From Rhexocercosporidium sp. MPI-PUGE-AT-0058 (Eukaryota > Ascomycota > Leotiomycetes > Helotiales), in contig JAGTJL010000015.1 of the NCBI GenBank assembly GCA_020746875.1, forward strand, positions 744,001 through 808,000: a stretch of DNA of 64,000 bases, given 5' to 3'. The notes under the pieces were generated by a model. It was not told the DNA's origin. It made no database searches and worked only from the letters and a program-made list of their open reading frames with translations. The position numbers and the translations under genes were made by a program. Position 1 is the first letter of the stretch; every line of letters starts with the position of its first letter. Below are positions 1 to 10,300 of this stretch, one piece after another.

Positions 1-2
1 GA

Positions 3-858
3 CATTCCATATTCCAACAACTTTGGGTTGGAAAGTACGTCGACTTATCTGACATCCCTCACCCATCTCGTCTCCGAGCCTGTCCCACTGACTTTTGAAT
101 CCAAGCGTTGACAAAGCCGGAACTTGTGCTCGCACTGTTCCAAGCAACAGTCCCGTCACATCAGTCTCATCCACCGATATAAGATGCAATGTTGGGGGAA
201 CCAAGGGTGTAAGTGGGCTTTGCCCAATTGCTGGTAGGCTTGGCTCTTCCGCGAGCGACTGCAGCGCTGATATAGAACCATCAGCTGGCGATAATGTCAC
301 TGTCGAAATGCATGCCCAGCCCGGTGACCGCTCTTGCAAGAACGAAGCCATAGGAGGCAATCATTTTGGACCTGTTATCATCTACATGTCTAAAGTTTCG
401 AATGCCCAGACAGATACTGGCGCGGGATCATGGTTCAAAGTCGACGAAGAGGGATACAACCCGACAACAAAAAAATGGGGCACAGTAAGCCGACATCTAG
501 AACTTCCTTCGAAGCATCATGACTCTAAGCGCTGTGGCATGAGAAGAGGTGCTAACTATCACAGGATTCACTGAACGCCAACTGCGGCAAGAGGTCATTT
601 AAGATTCCTTCAACTCTGGCACCTGGAAATTATCTTCTCCGGGCAGAAGCAATCGCGCTGCATGCAGCAGCCAGTTCCGGCGGTGCTCAATTTTATATGA
701 CATGTTTCCAAGTTACGCTCAGTGGGACAGGGACAGCCACACCAGCTGGTGTCTCGTTTCCAGGAGCCTACAAAGCTTCAGACCCTGGAATCATGATCAA
801 CATATACAACGCCATCACCAACTATGTCATTCCCGGCCCTGCAGTCTACAAAGGATAA
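3..858 (+). CDS. AA9 lytic polysaccharide monooxygenase (5' end outside window)
   Basis: Secreted copper enzyme that oxidatively cleaves cellulose or related glucans. Exons: up to 34, 106-233, 285-484, 565-858. Introns 35-105 (GTACGT), 234-284 (GTAGGC) and 485-564 (GTAAGC, branch GCTAAC) restore one frame. The mature protein starts at the CAT codon at 3-5 with HSIFQQLWVG, so His1 of the copper 'histidine brace' is the first residue seen; the signal peptide lies left of the window. Other family marks are DIRCN, the second copper His in VEMHAQPGD (codon 311-313, about mature residue 63), NEAIGGNHFGPV, and the axial-site QFYMTC with Tyr at 694-696 (about residue 164). The C-terminus NYVIPGPAVYKG is typical. 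Mature length is about 217 residues, with no obvious CBM or GPI tail. Intron 2 is 51 nt and stop-free, so its retention would add 17 residues without breaking the frame. Confidence 0.9.
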
Positions 859-2649
859 GCGCCCATTGGAAGATGTGGAATGCTATGGAAAGCTTTATAA
901 CGTGCTCGGGCTTGAGTCGTATCAGAAAGATGCTCGATGAGTCGAGATTCTGCATGATATCCTGTACATATCGTTCTTTCTCAACATGCATCAACCAATG
1001 AAGTCGATACGCTGAAGTAAAGCCGCTGCTGCCGCTTCATCACACTTTTGAACTTGAAAGTCTCGCCCAGATTCAGTTTCTGGGCCGATAGCCGTCATGG
1101 ATACTTGCATTTTCCCCCTTTTGGGCGGCGTGATTACCAGAAATGGTTCGTATGAACTAATCGAGAACGTGCTCAAACTGCCTTCGAGCCGTTGGAAGTC
1201 ACACAAAGCAATCAATCAATCGGCATCAGTAACCGCTTCGATGCCATCGTGCTCCGAGTTCCGAACCACCTGGTCGGAAGATGAATTGAGAAAACGTCTG
1301 CGGGGGGCTGCATGAGATATGTGCTGCCAAACTGCGGCCTCTTACTGGGCCACCCGCACAACTATCATTCTCGAACTTGACGAGGAACCTGTTTTTACTG
1401 GATAGATGCTAACAAGATCTCGATCGTTATCAGGTGACAACGCGATTCCATCAAGATCAATTCCACAGCATCAGCGTTGTGAGGAAGCGTCCAAACATTT
1501 CGCTGCATTACGCGCCCGGTATTTGAACTCAGCCCGAATCTGGATCCCAACGATCCCAAATCCCACGCCACCATCCGATACGAATGTCAACTTAGGGGGC
1601 CAAAAGCACACAAGCCACCGCCCCTCCTCGGCCACTTAGGAGGCCACCCTAACCCCGCTCTCGCCCTTTCGAGCCTTGGAGGAAGAGCCCGGGCCGTACC
1701 GTACCAATAGATGACTCTATCACTTTCTCCTTGTTCTGGGACATCACCGCTCGCCACCTGAACTGTTTCCAATAACCGACAATTGTCAATTATTGTGATT
1801 TAGATTGCTTCAAAGCGGGTGCTCTTACGGACGGACAAGCACCTCAGTCGAAGAATCTCACTGCATCAGCGATCGCGCCCTTTCGGAAAACTCATCACTA
1901 TCACTATCACAGCTAGCCGAGGGCTATAACATCGTGGGCATATGCATGACTTCACCCATGCGACAAATACGACGCTTCCAGATAGGGTTGCGAGGAGAAA
2001 CAGCCCCCAATCAAGGCCAACTCTGTCTCCTCTCAGGGCTGGACGCTGTGTGACGAGGTGCTTTTGGGAATGCTCAGCACACCACTCCGCAAGCCGGTAG
2101 CGTTCAATAGTTGGCGAGTGGTTGTTGCCCATGGGTCGCTCCGGCTCCAGGATCGCCAATCAGCCGTCCGCACGAGCCTGCAAACCCTGCAGACTTATCA
2201 CGCAACCCCTGCCTGCAGGAGCTCTTGCAGGGTACCTCGCATGCACAACAATGCTGTTGGTGATCAATCGGTGAGATGGTTGTCTGCCGGGGTCCAGGGG
2301 GGCCAGTAGTAAGTTGGGGTGAAGGACTGCGGAGAAAAACCTAGCGATAAGTGCGCATTACGGTCTCTCAGTTCGATCGTTCGTTCATACTTGAGCTTCC
2401 TTCAGCACTTCCATATAATCAGACCCGGCTGCCCTCTGACCTGTTACAAAACTAACTCGCTATTCAACACCCAATTCAGTTTGTAATGCAAAGAGGTTAG
2501 GGCAGTCTTGCTGGACAAGATCATCACAGGAGCTTTATCGATGTCGGAGTAACACACACAAATATCGACAACAGCTCAATCTCGGAAACCGGAGAGTTCA
2601 CCACAATCGTTCCAAGAAACAACATCACGGCCTTAGAGCCCTTTTCAAG
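859..2649. other. Intergenic, no supported gene
   Basis: About 1.8 kb between the AA9 gene and the first Cys-rich membrane gene. Only short open frames without conserved motifs or a good splice context were found on either strand. A compact cluster of TGCAGG/CCTGCA words lies at 2176-2233. The last 200 bases probably hold the promoter and 5' leader of the downstream gene. Confidence 0.5.
2184..2233. repeat. Imperfect inverted repeat of TGCAGG words
   Basis: ACCCTGCA at 2184-2191 faces its exact complement TGCAGGGT at 2226-2233. A central palindromic CCTGCCTGCAGG-type core lies around 2208-2220, and another CCTGCA is just upstream. This could be a small hairpin or clustered binding sites; no function is known to me. 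Confidence 0.35.
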
Positions 2650-4085
2650 ATGCGGCCATCATCTCTCGCACCAGCACTCGTTCTCATCACCTCTTTTGCA
2701 GCACCTGCGACAGCACTGATCGCGTCTACATCGTCACCATGCGCTGCTCAATGTGGAAACAACTTGGGGAGTACGTCTGGGAGTGACATTGCTTGTTCCA
2801 ATGACGACTTCAAGTCCACGCCAGCTGGGATCGTCTTCCAGAACTGCGTCTCTTGTCAAATCGAGAGCACGTACGTCGACCCAGTCACCAAACAGTCGGA
2901 TCTCCACTGGGCAATATGTAAGAACAAAACGAACCTCCTCTGAGATCAAGCCCCCCCTCGGAGATCCAACGGCTAATCAGATCCATTTGCTCAGACAATC
3001 TCAGGTATGCTGTAAGTTGGTGTCTGTTTGGGTATCCAGACAACCACAATGTGGCGGGCACGCCATGTAAAACAAGGTAGACCACTGGTATATTGATCGT
3101 GTCATACCAAAACTGACATAATTCAGCACCGCCTGCGGCTCCTTAGAGAACGCATTCGAATTCGATTCCCTCTCTCAGAACGCCAGTAGCTATGGTTACT
3201 GTGCCCTCCTACCGGCCGTCACTGTTCCGCACTGCACGTCCTGTTTGCAAGTTCTGACTTCTGAATTCTACCTGACGAATTGTATATCTCCCTCTATCCA
3301 ATATCTGTTATTGTCCTCGCTAACACTTTCTTCCAACAGTTGTCGTAGCTCTGGATGCATCATGCCAACAGCAGCCACTCGCCGGCACCAAGCTATCAAT
3401 CGAAGGAGATCTCTTCTCAACAACGCACGTCAACATCACTTCGCCCTCCTCGGTCCCAACATCCAGCTACAACCCAGACAATCACGGGCTGACACTCGGA
3501 GCCAAGGTCGGCATCGGTGCAGCAGCGCTCTGTGTCATACTGGCAATTGTGGGCTTCTGCATCGTCTGGCAAGGGAAGAGACGTCGCAGGAGGTTCCTGA
3601 TGAAGCACCAGCAAGAAACCGGCTACTCAGATTGGGCAAACAAGGCCATCCACTCACCACCTCAACCCACGGGCGAAAGTCCCGGTGGCTTCTTCGACAG
3701 CCCCCAAAGCCAGCGACCTCTCGTATCTGCATCGCCATGGGCCAGACGAGAGGACGAGAGTCCAGCTAGTGCGATGGGCGAGAAGGTCTACTTCAGCCCG
3801 TACTCCAGTCAATACAACAGCCCGGTTGATGCCAATGATCAGTTCCAAACTATTGGTCACGAGTGGCCCCTTGATAGGAAAGGCAGTGTTGGGGGGTCAA
3901 CTGGCGTAGGAAGGTTTCCGAGCCGGAGTAGGAGTCGAGAGAAAAGGGATAGGGAGAGCATGGGTGATAGGATCGAGTTGCAGAACGTGGGTCCTGTTCA
4001 TGTGGCCCCGGTCCTGTTACATCCAGGCCATGGCAGGGGACAATTACTGAGCGACGAGGATGTGAAGAATGGTCACGGAATCTGA
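2650..4085 (+). CDS. 12-Cys single-pass membrane protein, paralogue A (unknown function)
   Basis: Exons 2650-2917, 2995-3076, 3127-3281, 3340-4085 give 416 residues. The splice sites are GTAAGA/TCAG, GTAGAC/TTCAG and GTATAT/ACAG with CTAA-type branch sites. Visible parts: a signal peptide (about residues 1-22, ending in TALIAS), an ectodomain with about 12 cysteines (pairs such as NCVSC and HCTSC, plus TPCKTSTACG), a transmembrane helix at about 224-246 (VGIGAAALCVILAIVGFCIVW), a stop-transfer KRRRRR, and a long Ser/Pro/Arg-rich cytoplasmic tail. It is paralogous to the inverted gene at 5604-7340: YNLR(Y/F)A, TPCxTSTACG and (F)(V/L)VAL(D/E)AxC are shared, as are two of three intron positions. 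I do not recognise a named domain. The layout suggests a cell-surface sensor or wall-associated protein, but that is inference. Confidence 0.8.
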
Positions 4086-5603
4086 GGCCAAGAGGAGATC
4101 TTCTGACGAGGAGAAGAGGGAAAAGGGTGACAGGAGTGAGGCAGATGGCAACTTTTGCTTTTCATTGGTCGATTGCACTTTCAGCGGGAGTTTGGGGTCT
4201 ACTCGGTTGGAAGGGCAGCTGGGTTTGGTTGGTAGGCCGGTGGTGCCGATACGGTTGGGTAAATGTAAATGGTGGTTTGGTCCAGACCCAATCAATGGTT
4301 GCGATACCCCCCTGAGGGGCAGTCATGGTCACCCTCAGCTCGACCTCTCATAGCACTTGTTTTCATTTGTGCATAATACTAGAGCTTCAACATGCTGATA
4401 CACATACACGTCTCCAACATTTCAAGAGTTCAACATGCCATTCCCATGTACCTGCATGCCTCTTACCGCTGTCAAATCCTTTAAGCGCAAGATAGTCAGT
4501 AAGTGACGGCGAGGCTTGAAATACCCAGTTCATGCCGTTGAACAGTACGTCTAGCGCAGAGTCGCACATGTGTGCCGTAAGCACGCCTTGTCGGCAGTCG
4601 ACGAAGAGTGTTTTCTCATTGGGTCACACACACACACGATGTTTGTCAAAGTTCAAGATATTCCCTCTGGTGCCGCAACACGGCAATGCAAGACTATTTT
4701 TTTCTTTCTTTCCATAGACGCAGTCAGTCAACATCGAGTCAATAATCACAGCTTCGATGTTTATCGCGAAAACAGTGAAAATAAGTTTGAATCAAACTCT
4801 GAATCAAATTGATTTTCCGAGAGGAACCAACAAAGAACTGTCTCACCTCCCCAATCCAGTGCCCTTGAGCAGTATGTAGAACCAACATCGCTACATGTAG
4901 CAAGACATATCACATGCCGGAAGTCAACTGCCTATCCTTCCCTTTATCAGGTAGCCGAGGTGGTCTTTCCAGGGACCATGAAGGGTATGGTACGACGATC
5001 AAAAAGCCGTACCGGACTGCACCAGGGAAACAGGCATGGGACTGAGAAAGTGGTGTGGTTGTGCTGTTGGTGTTTTCGGCGGGGCGGCTAGGGCTAAATG
5101 ACTCCATGGCTGCTTCGGGTTACTGTTGCATTATGGGAATGGCGGGGGTGGCTTGGGGGGTTGTTTCGGTAGTTTTATACCTAGAAATGTATTGGAGAGG
5201 ATTCGTTTGGTTGTTGGTTACTTGTTGGTTTATTGATGTTACTGTGACCTGTTGATTGAGCCATGCAAAGTGCCTCCGTGCCTCCGTATCTTGAGGCTTG
5301 ATTGTTACAGTCTCGAGAGTTAGACGGTCGTGAGAAAGATGACGTTGTATTTATGAGGGTATGTGTAAATTGAAGGGCTAACTGTGTTGAGTGATTTCCC
5401 TTACTAACTATCAATTTAAGATTTATGTGCGATCCCCAGGTATTTGTCTCCTTCTAGAAGACAACAATCAAACCCTCCCCCCAAGGGAATATAAATCCCA
5501 CCCTAAACTCCGAGGCTTGGCAACCCCAGCTCAAGTCTTCAACGCTAAAAACGCCGTGCGGCACCATGCCATGAACAAATCCAAAAACATTCCATAGCAG
5601 TAA
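4086..5603. other. Convergent intergenic region, no gene seen
   Basis: About 1.5 kb between the 3' ends of the two convergent Cys-rich paralogues. It contains a short CA dinucleotide run at 4625-4637 and scattered short frames with no protein-like character. It presumably carries the 3' UTRs and polyadenylation signals of both genes. Confidence 0.5.
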
Positions 5604-7340
5604 CTAGTAACTTCCGGGCCATAACTCCTCGCTCCCGGCTTCGCTCTCTGGGCTCGGTCTCTCCGGGATTGGAGTCTCTGGTCCATGGGCTCTAGTTCCT
5701 CCAAGGCCCTCTCTGTATAGTCTTTCTCTTGATTTCCTCGAGTCTTCTGTCTCGGTGGGTTTCACACCCGTCACCACGGGACTGGGTGCGAATCCTCGTC
5801 TCGCTCCGAGATTTGTGGTTTGGAGTCTGGAGGCGCTGCTCATATTTCTGGCTAGCGGGGGAAGTGGAACGGACGACACGGTGTCTGATGCATTACGCTC
5901 GTGTCTGAACATTGAAGGATGAGGAGCCGCTGTGAGAGTCGTTCTCCCGGTCATTCTCTGGGAAGGGGAACGTTGTGGATAGGAAGCTGGCACAGGTCGA
6001 GGGACTTGCTGTGGCGATGGCTGCGGCGGGGGAGCTGGTGGAGGTGGTGGGACGAACAAAGGAGATGTAGAATGTCGAGACGAAGGTGTGTATTCAGGAG
6101 GTATGTAAGCATGATGAGCTGGAAGCGAGTCTTGCGCAGTGATCGAGATCGGCGGCGAATAAGACGGGGGGCTTGATGAGAATGCAGGTGACGTCCCCGC
6201 CGAATGCCCTTGCCAGTCTCTAGTCATTTGAGATTGGTGCCGTGAGTAGCTGAAGTTCCGGACTTGCGGAGAGATAGTCATTTGAACACTTTCTCTCTTC
6301 AGCGGTGGTGAGGTCTGAGGAGAACTAAATGCACCTGACGTGGGTGCTGTGATGTTCTCCGCGCCAAATCGCTCGTGAAGAGGACTCTGAAGCTGCTTCA
6401 AGCGATATGCGTTGCGTCGTTTTCTGAGGCAGATAAAGATTATCGCGAGAACGATAAGCAATAGTATTCCACATCCAACAGCAGTGCCTATGATCGCTCC
6501 TGTAGATAGGCTTTTGTGCTTCTTGTTTGGCCCGGGATTCTGCGGGAAAGTGATGGTGACTTCGTCCTTAGTAAACACAGTGCTATTCAACCCAACTACC
6601 AAGCCACTTGCGGGGCGTTGAGTACAGCCTGCCTCCAGAGCGACGAGAACTGCATGACTGTTAGCTGAAGTGATTGGGACCCTAGAGCCAAGGGAGCATA
6701 CAATTAGAGAGGTACGAGGCATCACTGTTGAGTTTGAGACAATCTCGGCATGTGTCTAAGCTAGATCCCATGAACGAATTGTCGTAGGCTGAGCAGTAAG
6801 AATACTGTTGGGAAGTCGTAGGAGTTCCCATTCCATCCCCCAAGGCCTTCTGGATAGGTCCGCATGCTGTGCTCGTTGAGCACGGTGTGGAGAATGAATC
6901 CGTAGCATTTGCTGTACCAAAGATGCAGCTATTGAAAGCAAATCTGAGGTTGTCTTCGGGACCGAAATAAGCCTCAGCCATAACAGGATGTAGGGTCTTC
7001 ACTTACAGAAGTACCATCCTTGGTCGTTTTCATTAGAACTGGACGCACTGCTCCCTTGAAGACAGTTCAGACAGCTCTCGAACTTGGACCCGACTGGACT
7101 ATTGGCATAGGCACTGTCCTTGCAGACAACGTCTGATCCGAAGGTGTTCGAGACATTGGGGTCAGAGGCGTCGGAAGATAGACTGTCCATGCACAGGGAA
7201 GCACATGCTGAGTTCGGGGCAACTTGTAAGGCCAAAGCAGGACTTAAGAGGACGACCGCAATGGCGAGTGTTGAGACGGACGACTTTGAAGACCTCCTGG
7301 TCTGGATGGCCGAGAAGGCTCTGGGTGACCGAAACACCAT
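5604..7340 (-). CDS. 12-Cys single-pass membrane protein, paralogue B (unknown function)
   Basis: Exons on the minus strand: 7340-7007, 6953-6702, 6649-5604; 543 residues. Introns start GTAAGT and GTATGC and end CGAAG and TGCAG. The ectodomain has about 12 cysteines (ACASLC, SCLNC, TPCSTSTACG, TCRDC, EAGC). A hydrophobic segment near the N-terminus (STLAIAVVLLSPALAL) looks like a signal peptide preceded by about 25 residues. The transmembrane helix is near residues 241-264 (IIGTAVGCGILLLIVLAIIFICL), followed by RKRR and a long Pro/Ser-rich cytoplasmic tail with polyproline runs (VPPPPPAPPPQ). It faces its paralogue at 2650-4085 tail to tail. Both phase-1 introns sit at the positions used in paralogue A, while A's middle intron is absent. 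The ligand and function are unknown. Confidence 0.8.
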
Positions 7341-10300
7341 CTTCAGTACTCTTCGCCAAACTTTTCAAGCCGCAGCCTTGCCGATGAGGGCATGAGTAGA
7401 GTGATATCTTGGAGGAGAGGACCAACAAAAAAACACAAAACACCAACCCAAACTGAAAGACAAGACGTAGACGTGAGGAAGGCTTGGATAACGGGAAGCT
7501 CGCCATCATATACGGGCATACTCCCCCGGCTCCAGTTCCGTCTATCGATAGAGAGTGCAACACACCTCACATGCAACCCCTACAGCACTACTCCACAGAG
7601 ATGCCTTTCAATGGCTTCGCCTCCAATAGGTCCCTGTACGGCTTGACAGCCAAACAGAACAACGCCCACCACTCACAAGCCTTGTTCCTCAATTTATCCG
7701 AACTCCCCAGTCATAGTTGACCATGCTGTCGGTACAGAGGACATCAGCCGTGGTCTTCTTGCTAAATTCTTACATATAACGAATGCGAGCTCCCCAATGA
7801 GAGAGCCAGGGACAGGTGTGGCGCGCTTGGTCGCATAATGTGGCCTTGTAAGCCCGCAACCACGACGATTGGTGTGGTTGAATGACGCCCTGTTAGTGGT
7901 GCAGATCCGACTTTCAAGGGGCTCAAGCGAGGCCAATGAGAGTGCTGTACAAGCGCTGGAGGTCAGCATCCTTGGATGCGATACAAAAGCTTGCAAAATC
8001 TCATGGACCACACTGGCAGGGCATTGGCAACTTGGCAGTCATGGTCATCAGCTTTCCGTGACGTTCGGCCTAGCGCACCTGAGAGGGTTGACCACAGTCT
8101 GCCTCGAGCTTATCGTAGGGCGAAGATAGGGGCAAGTCCAACCAAATAACTCCTCAGAGCCTGTGGGGTGAGACACGATTGCCGTTCTAGGTTGAGATAC
8201 CCCTGCTTTACTGTGCCGCATGCTACTAGAATGTACATGGTTACAACGTACGATTTTGCAAAGACCGCGCTTAGAGACCATGCCAACGCGTTCGACAACC
8301 GCGGTAGCGGCAAAAGATGTGATAGTGGCTGCATCGAGCAGCACTCTGCATATGTCACAATCTGGGCATATTCACATGTACCTAGTACTTCTGCTGCCAG
8401 TGACCTTCTACCACGAACTTAAGGTGGAGAGAAACAGAGTTCAGAGAGTTCAAGACCCATATAAAACGTGACGGTATGCAGGCGACGGCAGCTCCCGAGC
8501 GCTTGCAAGTAATATATAATATATGCTCCACCGGCGAAAGTTGTGGAGTATATTGGCGTCTGTTGCACCTGGCAGCTTCTAGTCTTGGATCTGGTGGAGC
8601 TTGCTTTTTCCCCCGATGTCCAACCGTTTCGCGCCTCAAATTGTTTTGATTGGTGCAACGTCGCTTGCTGATGCCTTTCTCGATGCAATCCTACGATCGG
8701 GGAGTTCGGAACGGGATTGTGTGCATGACTGCCTGAAGTGGACAAGGGGCGTTGTTGGTATTGTTGGTTTTGGGAGCAAAGTGACCATACAGAATTAAGC
8801 CTTGGGAGCACTTCGGCTCGTTATCACCAACACTTCTCTCGGCCCTGGTTTACAGTACATGCACATGATACGGTGTAGGCAGGTTCAAATAAGGAAATGT
8901 GACTGATGATCGTGCAACACAGTTGCCTGCTCCAGGCAAATACCCCTCGTATCTTCGCATGAAACCTTCCTGCGCAAAGAACGCTCAGAGGATGTTGGCA
9001 TTGGTATGGAGTTGGTAAGCACTTTGTTCGGGCAGAACAACCTTTACAAAAATCAAGATTGGCAAAACTGGTAGGCCTCCTGAACTCATGACTTGATTTA
9101 TCTCAAGACGTACCTTGCCTACACTAAACAGTCTCCCTGCACCCTCCACATGCAAGCGAATCACCAACATTTCGGGCTTGAGCCCATTGTGGCCTCGGTC
9201 CCCGACGCCATGATTGCGGCCGCCTGCAGTTGGCTGCATGGCAGACTGTATGAACCACATGTTCTTCTCATCGGTCATTGCGCCCGAGCTACCAGGTGCC
9301 GTGAAGTAGACGGACCATCCGTGACCAGTAATGATGGAGTGTGAAATGTCTCTTGACGGGTGGCTTCGTGGTATCCTTGACGTCGCATTGTGATGTTGGA
9401 GAGTAGTAGCTGTGCTGAGTTGCTTCTGAAAAAGGAACAAAGTTTAGTGGTGTGTGGGCCAGCTCCCTGCGGGGAACTTCATTCAACAGGCATCGATGCA
9501 GACTTCTCCGGAAATAGGCCGCCGTTGATCATTGCCAAACAATGAGATGCGTTCCAGCAGTCTCTGTCTGTGAGAGTCAGTGAGTGGCCTTCGCCTTCGC
9601 TTTAGCGAAATGTAGTTGATCTGATGGTAGATCCGGATTCTGAAAGGCGAACATGAAATATTCAAATAGCTGTTGCTCTCAAGATCGAGGCTTTCCCCTT
9701 CTGTAGCTTCTGAATGTAGCACGCCAACCGTCGCCGAGAAGTCCCTTTTAATTAAACTTGGCAACTCCGTGGAGGACACGCGCAGGAATTCAGGTCCTCA
9801 CAGATCCAACGTTGAATTTTTAGATGTTTCCTTTGAATCCGATTGGGGCTCTCCAAAGCGATGACGAATCCGAATGAAATTCAAAGCCCACCATTATAAA
9901 CAGAGATGTTCCACGTTCCACCTACCAGTCTTCCTGTGAATGACCAGGCTCCAGAGGGGCAGACTTGGTGGGGTCCAGTGATGTTGGTTGAGGTCAATGT
10001 TTGGTGAAGAGTGAATACTCGAGCTCGAGGAACCTTCGAAGATGGTCGTACATAATGTGAACACTGAACGGCGGTGGGCCTTCCCCCAAAAATATTCCCT
10101 TCATCCATCAGCGAGGTACTGATCTGTTTGTATGCAGTGGCAATTCCGTTTGATCTCCACCCACCACTTCGGTCGAGGCATCAATTCAGAATGCCGATTC
10201 GAAGCTCAAGTATCCCGTCCATTTATGCATGGCTATTGCTCAGAGGCCAAACCAGGTCGGACTATCTGCACAACTTCCGGCCAGTCAAGCGATATCGTGC

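Noticed and set aside
8419..8811. 130-codon minus-strand frame
   Set aside because: Composition is random-like and Gln/Ser-rich with no motif, and no splice or promoter context supports it.
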